A stretch of 64,000 nt of DNA. Origin: Plenodomus lindquistii (lineage: Eukaryota; Ascomycota; Dothideomycetes; Pleosporales; Leptosphaeriaceae). Position numbers and translations under genes: made by a program. The notes under the pieces are model-generated. The model was given only the letters and a program-made list of their open reading frames with translations, did no database searches and was not told the DNA's origin. The stretch is from the NCBI GenBank assembly GCA_025504975.1, contig JANUWI010000010.1, forward strand, positions 1,178,001 to 1,242,000, given 5' to 3'. Each line of letters opens with the position of its first letter. The stretch's first letter is position 1. Below are positions 35,805 through 48,205 of this stretch, one piece after another.

Positions 35805-37592
35805 TTAGATGAGGGAATAGATGGATCGGAATGTAATCCACTTGTGCCATAACAAGCTTTCTTTGCCAAAGCTTGTTTCGCGGGGGACGGAGAAGGAGCG
35901 AATGGTAGTTGGTAGTGTGATATGTGCATGAGAATGAAGAGATACAACATGCGGCTGTTTGGGTATGTGGAGGGGAACGTACTGTTTCAAGTGCAAGCCC
36001 ATGTCGTTGATGACATCGCATCTTGCCCACTCCGCTTCGGGAGTGGACTCCATCTGCACGAGATTGTTATCATTAAAGGTCATGCGCTGGTCATCCTTGC
36101 TGAAGACCTCCCACTTGGGAATCTCAAGCTCCTGGCCTTTTGCTTCGAGGAGTTCCACCGCATGCTTGTTAGGGTCATAGCTGCGGATGAAGGAGGCCCA
36201 GTAAGCTTGGACAAAGACACCTGCGGCGGAGGTGGCGTTGTTCCAGATAGGTAGAAGCTCCCCCACGTGTGAGGCTGCTCCAACATTCCATCGGTATTGC
36301 CATGTGGGGGTTTTATTATTGGTGGCGTAGGTGGCGCTCAAGTTTTGATTGGGACATATATAACGGACGTGGCCATAGATGTCAGATGCCAGTGTTCTCC
36401 ATCGTGGGTCTTGAGTAATGTCTGCGGGGCCCTTCCAGACCTCTGAAATCTTCTTCCAAGAAAGATTGGGAAATTGGTCAGTAAGAAACTGCCGAGCGCG
36501 GGGAAGCGAGACGATGCTCTTGGGCGTAAAGATGGTGCCTTCGTTGGTTGAGTCGCCAAAAATCGTAGGCACTTTGACGAAGTTGCCGTCTCGAAGCTCA
36601 TTGTAGGTGTAGTCTTGAATGAAGTCGTAGTCCAAAGTTGGGTTCCAGAAGTAGATTGGGGGGTTCGTTCCTCCGGGAAAGGGTTCCCTCAGGGATCGCA
36701 CAGCTGTTTGGAAAGTCACTGCATCCATGGTGGCAAGGCACGCGAGATCTGCGCACCCGGTCTCGTTCTTCAGGGCGTCATACTGCCATTGACTGTCATC
36801 GACATCGCGAAGAGGCGGGAAAGCAGCAGACTCGGCAGCAGCGGCATGGAAAAGTTTGTCGTCGCGACCTCCGTATGCTGTGAGTTGAAGGACGACTGAG
36901 CCACCACCGGCGCTGGCTCCACCGAGCGTTACGTGCGTTGGGTCGCCGCCGAATTGTTTGATGTGCTTTTGAACCCATCGGAGCGCGAATCTCTGGTCTT
37001 TGAGTCCATTGTTCAGGCCGAGGGTCTTGTTTGCAGCGAGTTCTTTGCCAGCAAGAAAGCCATAGGGCCCCACACGGTAATTGAAGTTGACAACGATCAT
37101 GCCATCATCAGCTGCATTGACCAAGTCTGCGCCATTGTAGTTGGCATTGCCGTTAACATTGAAGCCGCCACCTTGAATGAAGACGTACACTGGCAAGTGG
37201 CTGTCCTTCTTTGCTGTTGCTGGTGCAAACACGTTGATGAAGAGGCAGTCTTCAGAGTGGTCTCCGCCAAATTCAGCCTTCATTTGACTTGAAGTACCAA
37301 TACAGAGCGGTCCAAACTATCGGGCATGTTAGTAGGTATGCAGGCGATTTTGGACTTGAAGGCGCACCTTGGTTGCGTCTACGACGTTGCGCTCGTCTTC
37401 AGGATCTTGCGGTGCGGTAAATCGTAAACCGTCAACTCGGGAGACACTTCGAGCATAACGCATGCCTGCCCAGCGCAGAACCCCATTTCCAATATCTTTT
37501 CCCTTGTACCGCGCATACCCAAGATCAATAGTAGTGTTGAGCGCTGCAACAGACTGAATAATCGCAGCTGCACCCAGCAAGAAATTTCGCAT
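35805..37592 (-). CDS. Secreted type-B carboxylesterase / lipase, about 578 aa
   Basis: Exons on the minus strand: 37592-37368 and 37316-35805, 51-nt GT-AG intron in phase 0. A signal peptide covers about residues 1-18 (LLGAAAIIQSVAA). Family features are SEDCLFINVF, oxyanion-loop GGGFNVNG, nucleophile elbow GGASAGG (Ser about 210), catalytic Glu in DSTNEGTIF (about 334) and His in GAASHVGELLP (about 425). The elbow is G-x-S-x-G with Ala where Glu is common. It hydrolyses carboxyl esters outside the cell. The 3' end is uncertain: a strong GTACGT donor lies just after GLHLKQ, near 35983, so the last 60 residues as read may be intron and a different short last exon may be used. Confidence 0.88.
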
Positions 37593-40265
37593 GGCTCCCG
37601 TGGCACTCTGCGAAGTGAATGAATGTTGATGTTTTGTCCTCAGCAGCGATCGTCAGGAGGAAAGGGTTGGTTGGCGTTCGGCGACCAGCGACCAGTGGAT
37701 GGCGCCGAAGTGCAGGCTGCCAAATGGGTATAAAGAGGCTCTGCTATCGCACGATTGTTATGGTGCCGCACTGCAGAGTCCCGGATGAGAACAATGAGCA
37801 ATGAGCAGCCCTCGCCGCGTGCATTACTGCGCCTCAAGGATGTTTGTTCACAGTGGTTCCTATGGGGAGTGACACGAGCCTTTGAAGGCCTACTCGCGAC
37901 GTCAGCTAATCACAGCATTCGGACCTTAAACTCAGTGGTGCTAAATACGAACCCCTGGAAATAGATATCGTTCTTTGACCGTCGCTAACACGGGCGCCGG
38001 TGCGTGTGTACTAGGCGAATCAAGCTAATCGGTTAGTTTGAACACTCGTCGACGTTTACGAGTGCTGAAAGGTCCTGCATTTGAACACGAGAGTGCTGGC
38101 ACACGCTGCGCACGGCGGTAATGCGGACTATAAGGAACCCACTCACGATGTTGTCAGTCAGCGTCTAACTTGCCATAGACGTCCAGCGCAGTTTGGCGTG
38201 CAGGATGTCAGGGGCCACTGTGTGGTCTAGACTCAGGCGTACCACGTCTTTACGGGGTTGAACAAGCGCCGCGGAGCTATCGAGTTGCCCAATTACCACC
38301 TGTAATGGACGTGATGATTCAAACGTGAGATGAGAAGACTTATCCTGCTGCTCGTGACAGTTGATGAGGTCAATTGTGCGTGTGCTGTCCAGCCAAGTGT
38401 GTTGGCGCATGTTGATCGATAAGCATGTGGTGTGGACCTGCATCCCGAAGCCTGATATAGTCCCTGATCGTAGCAAGGTTTCTCCGGGCAAGGCAAAGAT
38501 CAGCGAGTACACCCGCCAGGCTGAAACCTTAGGATCGAAGAAATCACCGCTATGGAAGCTCCACTGCTATTTTGTGCCAGCGCTTATTCTCTTCGACTTA
38601 ACAGGCAATGTGCGGGAGCTGAGCTTGCTTTCGTCTTGCCCCGTGCATGGGCGCAAGAGGGTGACAATCAACATTAGGCAGACTCCGCCATCCTCCGGAG
38701 AAATTGGAATCGTCGTGATGCCTGCCCAAATGACGTTCCAAAGCCACCTCGGAACGTGCTTGGCCACCTGTTTCCCAGTGGTTGTGCATGCATGGTGGCT
38801 ACTCGAGGTCTGGCCCACGTTCTAGTCGCATGTCCGCCTCAGGACAAAGCCACATTTGTCCTGAATCGAGACCGCGAATTCTTCACAGAAGCTGGAGACA
38901 TCGTGGCAAAGCACATCACCATCATTATTGTAATCGTCACTGCCAGCCTCCATCAAACAAACCATTCACACAGGGTCCATGCCTGCTTTGACGCAATCAA
39001 ACCTTGTTTTTTTCGTGACTGATCACCAAAATAGTCTTCATGACGAGGGTTTCCTAGTCACCACGCTGCACGCCATAAGGCCTCCTGTGTATGTACTCTA
39101 TTCAGCGCACAAGCAAAGTCAAATACCTAGCGACCACCAATCTGGCAAGCTACATCCCACTCTCGATAGACCCGGAGATGCAAAAAACTGGGGTATCTAC
39201 CAGAACCGAGTTCCCCTCATGCGACATCATGAACAGCTGCAAGCCACCCCACTAGCGATTCTAGAACTTCCACCACTCCCTAGGTTCACGGATAGCTTGG
39301 CACACCTGCAATGCATACATACTCACGTGGGACGTTGCAATTGAGGTTTCTCCGCTTTGCGATCTCGCGGGAGGAGGCGCTCTTGGCATACTTGAAGGGC
39401 TGTAAGAAGCTTAGTACTGTGAGAACCGCGGGGAAAGCACAGTAAGCTGCGCATGCGACGATGGTTGCTTGGGTGGGCGAGTAGGCTGGGATTCGTACTT
39501 TCGTATTGAGTTTACTCGGGTCCCGTATAATCCTCCAAGAGAGGGGCCGCAGTGTTGTGACATGGATATGCATGCAATAAACTACCATTACAATGCACTG
39601 TTCAATAGCATGATTGTACTCTAGCATCTGAGAGCGATCGAAAACAGTCTTACTTTAGACAACGTTTGGTTTACAGATTGGCCGCGACATTGCAACTTGA
39701 CGTGCATCTAATGCACTCTGCATGCTTTGTGATAATTGGCAAGTAAGAGCAACGCCGGTCAAGGACTCACTGTAACACCGTGATTATACGACATGTACAA
39801 GACTTCAAATAAGTTCCATGGACGTCAAATGGACCATCTCCAAATGCACATGATGGTACCCATTCGCTCTTCTACGCGAATCAAACCCCCAAGGTCCGCC
39901 TGAGGAACAACTGCAAACACATGCTCGCCAGGCAAACGCCGCATGCATTGCGCAACAAAACCTCGAGTACACAAACATACATCGTTTTTGTGTCTACGAA
40001 TGAATTGCACGAGTGCAGTTCAAAATCGCGTTCCAAAATTGTCAAGCTACCCTCGCCACCCCTCGCCCTCCGATTGGCCCCGCAAGCCGCGGCCCGATCT
40101 GCAATGATGAATGTACACTCCAGATCTTGCCCATCGCTCCATCTCATCGCCTTCACTCCATCTACAATTCACAACAACACCAGCACCACCAACCAACCAC
40201 CTCGACTCCACCACACTACACCACACCAACCCAACACAACCACCCACAACAGCAACACCACCACA
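37593..40265. other. Long gene-poor region
   Basis: 2.7 kb with only the membrane-protein exon candidate at 39286-39573. Other frames (38361-38825 plus, 38979-39344 plus) lack codon bias. Ends in the C-rich leader of the SDHAF4 gene. Confidence 0.45.
39286..39573 (-). CDS. Probable exon of a small membrane protein
   Basis: About 60 codons here (IPAYSPTQATIVACAAYCAF, then VLTVLSFLQPFKYAKSASS) have strong third-position C/G bias, unlike the surrounding DNA. The segment holds one clear hydrophobic helix followed by a basic, Ser-rich stretch. A GTGAGT donor lies at the end, near VPRE, so more exons may follow to the left. The start is unsure: the Met at 39573 is the nearest, but an upstream exon is equally possible. 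No family recognised. Confidence 0.4.
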   Translation of the reverse strand: MHIHVTTLRPLSWRIIRDPSKLNTKVRIPAYSPTQATIVACAAYCAFPAVLTVLSFLQPFKYAKSASSREIAKRRNLNCNVPREYVCIAGVPSYP

Positions 40266-40832
40266 ATGTCCACCCTCCGCACCCTCCCCACACGCCTCCC
40301 ACGCCTCCTCTCCCGCCGCCAATTCAGCACAACCCTCTCCCCCCTTACATCCTTCAAATCCGGGCCCGCACCCCCGCGCCTGCCCAAGGAAGAACAAGAG
40401 ATTTTTGAAAAACTGCAAAAAGCCAGTACAGGCGCATTCAGTCAACCGCGGGACATCGATCCCACACCGTCATCGTCGTCACAACCGAATATTCGCATGC
40501 GAATCAATCAATCGCCTGATTCAACGCCTACATCCACACAAACCACATCATCATCATCATCATCATCATCACCTACTTCGAGACCAGCAATCAACCAGTC
40601 CCCCGACAGCTCCAGCTCCCCCACAGACGGCGCAGGAGAGATACGTTTCGAAAACGGCAAAGCGATTAAAAAAGGCGAGGAATTCCACCCCAATATGAGA
40701 AGAGGTGCGCCGCCGGAATTCGAAGGCGATGTTAATCCCAAGACGGGCGAGGTGGGGGGGCCGAAGAATGAGCCGCTCAGGTGGGGTGGAAGTGCGGATT
40801 GGAGTTATAATGGGAGGGTTACGGATTTTTGA
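40266..40832 (+). CDS. SDH8: Succinate dehydrogenase assembly factor 4 (SDHAF4/Sdh8), 188 aa
   Basis: A single exon. The N-terminus is a mitochondrial presequence (LRTLPTRLPRLLSRRQFSTT, many Arg and no acids). The C-terminal 45 residues are the DUF1674/SDHAF4 domain, with HPNMRRGAPPEFEGDVNPKT, GPKNEPLRW and the terminal SADWSYNGRVTDF. The factor binds flavinylated Sdh1 in the matrix and protects it before complex II assembly. It is longer than usual (yeast Sdh8 is 138 aa) because a Ser/Thr/Pro linker of about 80 residues, coded partly by a TCA microsatellite (about 40546-40569), separates presequence and domain. Confidence 0.93.
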   Translation: MSTLRTLPTRLPRLLSRRQFSTTLSPLTSFKSGPAPPRLPKEEQEIFEKLQKASTGAFSQPRDIDPTPSSSSQPNIRMRINQSPDSTPTSTQTTSSSSSSSSPTSRPAINQSPDSSSSPTDGAGEIRFENGKAIKKGEEFHPNMRRGAPPEFEGDVNPKTGEVGGPKNEPLRWGGSADWSYNGRVTDF

Positions 40833-41149
40833 TTGAGGATGGGGATGGGAAGAGAGGGGGAGTGGTGGATATAAAGGGGTGTATATGTGGAAGAGGATGT
40901 GATGGTATGGGGAGGATAGATGGATAGATGGATATTGTACGATGAGGTCTAGTAGTGTATAAAGGTTGAACAAAGTCGTATGTAAGATTAACTACGTCTG
41001 TGAAATATTTCCTCTTTCAAAGCTTTTTGCAAGTCCGCTTTCCTCATACGTTCACCACGAGCTGGCCGTCTGAGAACGAATAACAAGCTCTTTTCTCACC
41101 GCACAAAAACGCCAGAACCATCTATCATACAACACAATCTCCACACCAC
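40833..41149. other. Convergent intergenic region, SDHAF4 / RVB1
   Basis: 317 bp in which both genes end. No coding signal. Confidence 0.5.
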
Positions 41150-42773
41150 TCACGCAATAAACCCCTCCGTCTCCGCCAAATTCCTCGCACTCCTCCCAGC
41201 ATCCAGAAACAAGCCCTCACACTCCTCCACCTCTTGTTCACCAATCTCTCCTCCCTCTCGTCCATTAACCTTAGCCAACACACTCGCTGGCGCCAACAAC
41301 TGCAACGCATACCTCAGACTAACCTTTTCGCCCAACGCACTAACCTTATCCTTTGCCGCAGCCGTAATGTTGAGTTTTTCGGTAGTAACGCGGGTGGTGA
41401 TGATTTGCTTGATTTCCGGGCCAGAGTAGGGATGTGTGGGGATGATGAGGAGACGGGCGAGTAGATCGGAGGGGATGCCGTGGGCGGAGGGGGGGAGGGA
41501 GCCTGAGCCGCGGATGTGGGTGTGGCCGCGATTCGAGGCGAGGATTACGAGGGGGGAGAGGGGGGATTCGAGGGCGCGGTTGAGGAAGGTGAAGGATTCG
41601 AGGTCGAGCATGTGGACCTGGGTGGGTTTGTTAGTATGGGGCGCATTGGATGTGGAGGATTGGGGAGGGTAGGAAGGGGAGTGAGATGACATACCTCATC
41701 GATGAACAACACACCCGGTACTAGATCCGCAACACCCTGGTCAATGTATCGGTTCACGACCTTGTTGATCTCCAGCCTCAGCTTTTCTGTAATCTCAGTC
41801 TTCTTGGGCTTCATCAGCTGTCCCATCATACTCATGATGTCCTGTCCACCCTGTGGTCTCGCATTCGCAACATCGAGATCATGCAGCGTGACATCTTGTA
41901 CAATCTCCTTCTTCTTGTGCACATCGCCCTTGGGGATCGGCACATACTCCTCAGCCTCGAGATCGAACTCGGTCGCGTAGGCATCGGAGCGACCGACGCG
42001 CTTCACAGCACCCGTGTTGGCTTCAATGTAGATGACGTCGCCGAGGCGGACGCGCTCTTTTTGTATGGCTTCGTATATTGAGGGGTCGAGACGCAGTTTC
42101 TTGGTGCCCTTTGCGGATTTGAGGTTGATGAGAAGGTGGGAGATTGTGCGGCCGTAGCCGCCCAGAGGGTTTTCGGCTTCTTCGGGGGTGAGCTCGGTGA
42201 CCTCGCCTTCATAGACTTCTTTGGTTTCTTTGACACGGAGACCTGGGGTTGATGTGTCAGTATACAAGCTTCGGTGGCTGGGAGGTTGGTTCGTCGCGAT
42301 CCTCTCTGGTCCAACTTGGGCCCACGCGCCTACAGCTGTGCAAACGTACCAATAGCTCTCCTGAAGTTCTCCATGAGCGCCTCCGTCTTCTTGACCTCGG
42401 CGCTGTAGATTTCACTCCCGACAATCGGACAAAACGGCACCTTGGTCCCCAGTTCCTGGCTGACGGCCAGGGCCAGCGCAGTCTTGCCCGTGCCAGGTCC
42501 GCCAGCCAGCAGCACCGCTCTGCCCGACATCTTCTTGGCCTTTACGAGATCGACAACAAGACCGCATGCCTAGGCCAATTAGCAAATGCATCCAAACAAG
42601 TCGTGTTCGTAGGGCTGTACCTCTCTCGCAGCGGCCTGGCCAACAAAGCCACCTGCAGAGGGCGTCGCGCGGCCATCACTCGACAGCCCCAAGCCCTTGA
42701 TATGTGAATGCGCCGCCGTGCGCGCAGAGCGATCATGCGAGCTCTTCACTTCGCTGACCGGCACTGTCGCCAT
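41150..42773 (-). CDS. RVB1: RuvB-like helicase 1 (Rvb1/pontin), 462 aa, four exons
   Basis: Exons on the minus strand: 42773-42621, 42569-42350, 42242-41695, 41617-41150; all GT-AG and in frame. An AAA+ ATPase that forms hexamers with Rvb2 in INO80, SWR1, R2TP and other complexes. Walker A is GGPGTGKTALALAV (about residue 70), Walker B is LFIDEVHML (about 310). The OB-fold insertion specific to RuvBL proteins follows VYEGEVTELTPEEAEN. Sensor and arginine-finger regions follow in LASNRGHTHIRG and SDLLARLLII. Start MATVPVSEVK matches the family. Length is normal (about 458). Confidence 0.95.
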
Positions 42774-44227
42774 GTTTGCTGCTGCTGCTTCTTCTTATAT
42801 GCTGTCGCAAAGCCCTCCTTCACAATCTCAATCTCTTCCGCCAAGACAATCGTGTTCGTCGAGTCCTCAGCTCCGAGATTGGCGTGCGTGTAGGAAGCGA
42901 TGATGCGGTTTGTTGTGGGCTGGGCTGGGCGCGCGCGTTGTTGTTGTTGGTGTTTGAAGTTTTGAGGATCGCAAAGCGGTTTCTGGGTTTCGCGCCAGCT
43001 AGCGCGCTTGCTCGCTCGTCCCTCAGACAAGCACAGGTGACAGCAGAGAGAGGCCGGCCGCACGCCACCGACAGACAGGGCCACCACACGGCAGCGCACC
43101 GCAAAGGCACCTCAAGTCTGGTCACCCGCCCGTTCCCCACTCCGCCTCTCCACTCCATACAGAAACCACGACTTGCTGACGCCGCTCCTGTGCCCGCCCT
43201 GCGCCTTGCTGGCCCAGATTTTACCATGTTCTTTGTCGCCATGGCGAGTTTGGCGTTCCTTGCGCCAGCTTATGGTTTTCGAGCGTCGCACCTTCCTGCT
43301 TCTCCCTGACTGTCCCTTCACTGCGCACGTCACACAACGGCGTCCCGCCTACGAGTACCACGCACTCGCCTTGAGCGGCGACAACGTCGCAGCGCGTATA
43401 GCATTTGCATCTCGCGAGTATGAGTAGCATAGCTGACTGCGATATAGGTCTCCTCAGCATTCCACTGCGGAACGTAGCAGAGTTGCGACGGGCCCCCTCT
43501 GGCGACGTCTGAAAGCCATTACCCGATAGCATGCACGGCTCCCCTTACTCGACCACAGATGCGCAGCACGACAGCCCACCCAGCCCACCGAGCGCATGCA
43601 CGGCACTATCGCACCCATTCGTCGCATTATCGCGCATGGCTTGTGTGAGAGCCCAGCATGTCGCTGACATGCCGCTCCTTTGTTCAGCGCTATGACGGCA
43701 TGTCACGCCTGCATCCACGAAACATCACCTCGCAAATTGCACCGGAAAGATCAATATTCATACTGTTTGCATTTTCCACCAGGGTCACCAACTCAGCCGC
43801 TATACTCGTACAACGCATCGTCGCCTACGTACCCCTTGTCGGCCTTTACCCCTCGCCAAGAAATTACCAGCCCATGACTTCAAAGGCGCTCTCATCAACT
43901 CATAATCCGTAACCGGCACAAAAGCCGTTGTTATTTGCAAAGTGGCTTGGTCGCGGAAAATATTCCAACACAGTCAATGGCCGTAGTGGGGCTGACGTCC
44001 GGTTCGCCCACGTGGATGGTGAGGGTGAGTCTCAACGGACCTTCATCGTACACTCATTGACATGTCGGGTGCAGCTGTTTACTCGATCCAGCTGAGATAG
44101 CTGATGCCGACGTCTGAAGAAGAAAGAGAAGGGAGTGGTTTGAAGCAGTCGACTGGCGTCCAAGAAGCCTTTCGCTTTGCCAGTCACGGGATCACGCCAA
44201 GATTCAAGATTACGTCGCCAAACAAGC
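42774..44227. other. Promoter region of RVB1 and 3' side of BDF1
   Basis: 1.45 kb. Open frames here (e.g. 42776-43309 plus) have no motif. Rich in CGC and GCA motifs, no repeat of note. Confidence 0.45.
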
Positions 44228-46979
44228 CTACTCCTCCTCGCTCTCCGAGGCACTGTCCTCATCGTCGCTTGAGGCATCATCCGCTGGGCATGTTAGCCTA
44301 CAGAAACCATTACGAAACACGGTCGACTCACCTGCTGGGGACTGGCTAGATCCAGACGCCCCACCCTGGAACGATTGCAACTTCTCCTGAATCTTGCGCA
44401 TGTTGTCCTCCTGCTCCGTCTTGCCCATGGGCTTGTTCTTCTTGGGACGGCTCGCAGTCTGCTTCGCCACAGGTCTGGGTGGTTCAAAGTCATCATCGTT
44501 GACGGCGGCCCCCTTAGGACCACGGATCGACTTGATGAATCGATGCAGCTCACGCAGTGTGTCATCATTGATTTCGTCCATGTCAAGCTCCATCTCATCG
44601 TCATTAACATTGGCGAGATGGGGACAACCATTTCGGATGATCTGAACTGCGCGTCTCATATCCGCGTCGCCCAGCGTGCTGATGCCTTCTGAGATCTCAG
44701 ACTTCTGGCCGAACGTCAATGGAGCAGGCGGCTTGGCTTTCTTCTGCGCCTTGCCAGACTTGGCAACAGGAGGTGGAACACTTAGAGTCTTCTTCTTTGG
44801 GGGCGCCGGCGCAGCCTTCTTCTTCTTGCTTGGCGCTTTCGGCGACGCCCGCTTGCCAGCCGTCTGCTGCTGGAGAAGTTGCTGAGCCTGAGCATTCAGC
44901 TGAGCAATTTGCTGCTGAAGAGCAAGGAATTGGGCTTGAGCCGGATCCACTTCCTCTTCCTCCTCTTCTTCCTCCTCGTCCTCGTCCGAGTCGTAATCGT
45001 TAGGGGAGTGCTCCTGAGCCGGTGCGTGCAACGCCAACCAATCAGCCTTGTCCTTCCACAAGCTCTCAAAGAGGTCCTCAAGCTGATGGCCCATCTTATT
45101 GACGGCATCGCCTTCGGGGTTGAATTTGTAGCAGTTTTGGAAGACCAACTGCGCATCCGCGTAGAAGTCCTTGGCGCTCTGATATACGCCGTTCTTCAAG
45201 TTGCGATCAATCGTCCCAAAGTCCATGGGCTTCTTGATGATCTTGAGGTACGACGGAATGTTCAGAGCCACAGGATCTACGGGCGAACTGAAAGGAAACA
45301 TGAGAGCGGTATACTTTGGCTTCATCAGTTCCGCCATTACCGACTCACAGAAACGCAATTCCTGTTGATACTTCTTCCGCCTTGGCTTCGCGTTGGTATA
45401 CGGCAAGTCCTTCGACGGCCTATGTATCTCTCGCTTTGGCCGTCCATCCGCGGTAGATGAGTCTCTGCGAATGAGAGGTGTACCATCTTGCTGAAGAGGC
45501 CAGGCAGCTTGGGGAGACGCGGCTGTAGGAATTGGGACTGCAGGAGACTTGACCGTAGCAGGCACCGCGACTCTTGACTCGCGCCGCTGCTTCACGTTCG
45601 CTGTGTTCACTGTGGGTTTCTTGGCCTTGCCCTTTGGCGGTGGCACCTCAGCTGCACTTCCTCGAGGCATCTTGCCCATACCCTTCAAGAAGTAAGCTCG
45701 CAAATTGTAGCCAGCTTGCGTTACAGGGTGCTGCTTGTTGTTGAACAACTCGCTGTTCTCGATCATTTGATCGAGATCAGCCATGAACTCCCTGACGTTG
45801 TTATACTTCTTGTCCTTCAGTTTGTGTTCCATCGTCGACAAATCCATTGGCTTCTTGACAATTTCAGGGTACGTGGGAATGTTGAGAAGTACAGGATTGA
45901 CAGGATCTTTGAATGCGATAGAGACTTTGATCTTTTTCGTGTTGCGAATCCTCTCTAGCAGAAACCTGTTCTGCGCCTCAGTCATTGGACCCGGCGGCCA
46001 AGCCTCATAGTCAACGGCCTTGTGAACACCCGACTCTTGAGCGGAGTCTGACGGCGGCCCCGCAGCCGTATTTTCCCCATTGGACTGTTCAGTATGCGCC
46101 GGCACCTCTGGAACCTTGAAGTCTTGCTCGCTAGGTGTCACTTCTTGCGTCTTCGTGCGCTTTGCGTCGGGAACCTCGTCATCGTCGTCTTCCCGAGGAC
46201 GCACCTTTCCTGACGGCGGCGCGTCTTCCATTTCGCGGTCTACAATCGGCGGCGATTGTGTCGCACTTGGCTGGGCGGCCGGCGCATCCGAACTGGTGTG
46301 GATCTTAAGGTCGTTCATGGGTTTTGTTGGTGCGCCAGACGATTGAGTGGACTTTGTATCTTCTGGCGCGCCATGGGTGGTATCCATCGCTTCGGGAAGT
46401 GGCTCGTCTTTCGGTTCGACTTGAGTCTCTGGCACAACTTGTGTGCTCTCACTCGTTGCCTGGGTGGCCGTCGAAAGCTCTTGCGCGGTCGCTGGCTCCT
46501 CGCGCATATCCGAAGTTGGGGCCTCCACAGCGTTGGTCACGGTGGCCCCAAGATCCGAATCTCCAAACAGCGAGTTGCTATCTGCCTGGTTGTCGGGGAG
46601 AAACTGGGCGACACCATCGAGTCCGCTAGAGACGTTGGATATGGGGTCAATCGCTGGTGGCACGTCCGGTTTTGAGATGTCCTCGGTTGTGTGGCTTCCG
46701 TTCAGAGCTGGCGGTGTTGGCAGCGAGTCGCTCGGTACTTCAGTGGCAAGATCTGGTTCATCAAAAAGAGCATCGTGGACGCTGGGGGTCAAAGTCAGTA
46801 AAGCGCATTTCAAGAGCGCGTGCCATCATTGCAGAGTTCGCAGGTGCTCGGTGGTAAGGCAGCAGGGCCACTCACCCGTTTGCCTCGGTATCGATGGCCA
46901 TGGCGTCTGCCGGCGCAAATGCGCTCGCCTTGAGATCCACGGGCGATTTATCGATGACAGGTGAAGTCATTACTGCCAT
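44228..46979 (-). CDS. BDF1: BET-family double bromodomain protein (Bdf1), 869 aa
   Basis: Exons on the minus strand: 46979-46876, 46781-44332, 44283-44228; GT-AG introns in phase 2 and phase 1. Bromodomain 1 is at about 300-410 (PVNPVLLNIPTYPEIVKKPM, acetyl-lysine Asn in LFNNKQHPV). Bromodomain 2 is at about 505-615 (PVDPVALNIPSYLKIIKKPM, KFNPEGDAVN). The extra-terminal domain is at about 725-790 (LTFGQKSEISEGIS to DTLRELHRFIKSI). An acidic stretch and a Lys/Pro block lie between BD2 and ET. The N-terminal 300 residues are disordered. The protein reads acetylated histone H4 and works with TFIID/SWR1. Start chosen at 46979; a second Met three codons on is possible. Confidence 0.94.
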
Positions 46980-48205
46980 GAGTCCATGAAAGTGAGGGGC
47001 GGGTTTGCGCGCGGCTGACTGTGGGGATGTGGTGTTTGATGGCGTTGCCAATCTGGGCCTGTCAGCGACTTGCATCTTTCTGTCGTGCACGCGACTGCGC
47101 AACTTGACGCGTCAAAATAACGGGCCAAGCGCTGGGAGCTGAGATGGACGCGTTTGTGGTGAGAGTGGGGGTTGATGCAAACGTGGCTTAGGTTGGTAGG
47201 GTATTGGGAGGACCGAGGAGGGGCAGTGGGGATTATATGGAAGAAGGCTGATGGAAACGCACGTGACGTACTAGGGGTGGCGCCGGTGAGGTTTGAAGGC
47301 GACGGCGAATGGGGATGAGTCGGCCTTTATGCCGAGGGCGTTTGTTGTGGTGAGGCGAAGCGCGTGGGGAGTAGAGGTCGGATAAAGACTGGGTGCAGCT
47401 GTGCAAGGTGGCGCGGGTTGCAACAACAGGACAAACGTTGGTGATGTAGCGCACGGATGGTGACGGTGATGGTGACGGTAAGGTGAGAGTCCGGGCGTTG
47501 GCGTGGGCAGTGGACTAGCGTTGTGCAGGAGACTGGGGGATGCGCAACGTTAATTATGTTCCGGGACAGTCGTGCAGGGCAGAGGGCTAGGCGTGGTCGC
47601 GGAATGGGCCTGGGACAGTGAAGGTGGTGGGGTGCGAGTGCGAGTAATGCACGGGACCCGGAGCAGCAGCAAGTTGATTGGAAGCGAAGATCGGGAAGAG
47701 GACCTGAAGAACGTCGAAGACGAAAGGAAGAGAGGAAAGGTCGACCTTAAGTTTTCCGAGTCGCCGACGCGGTGCCAAGCAGGAGCCCCCCTGAGCCACT
47801 AACCACGAACGGTTACGTGGCCTTGCCGTTACCAGCACCCTGCGGCCGCTCGGGGGGTTTGCGCAATGCATTGCAGATTATCATCTTGTATCGCCGTCTG
47901 GATCCATGTTGTGACTGCTGCGCCGTTCCTTTCTGCTGACCAGCGACGGCATGTGCAAGAGGACGCGCGCTGGAGAGTGTTTGTTGACAGTCAGGCAGCG
48001 ACATTAGCGACAATCCCTGTCACCGCACGGGCCATGCAGCCGGGATGATAGGCGGTTTGGGTTCGATTTTTTTACAACCACCCAAATCTCGCCAACTGCT
48101 CCCGGCAGAGGCATCGCATAACCTCGCTCGACACCAGAGGAGCATTGCAGCCCGTTTCAGACAAAAACACTCTCTACACTGTTGCGCTCCACACAATAAC
48201 CCAAT
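46980..48205. promoter_or_regulatory. Shared divergent promoter region, BDF1 / UTP5-like
   Basis: 1.2 kb between two genes that start in opposite directions. It contains a short run of GGTGAC/GGTGAT units at about 47458-47480. No gene is supported. Confidence 0.5.

Noticed and set aside
38361..38825. A 154-codon plus-strand frame in the gene-poor region
   Set aside because: No third-position bias, no motif, and overlapping frames of similar length occur on the other strand.
42776..43309. A 177-codon plus-strand frame upstream of RVB1
   Set aside because: Begins at the RVB1 start codon region on the other strand and has no protein-like bias. It mirrors GC-rich promoter sequence.
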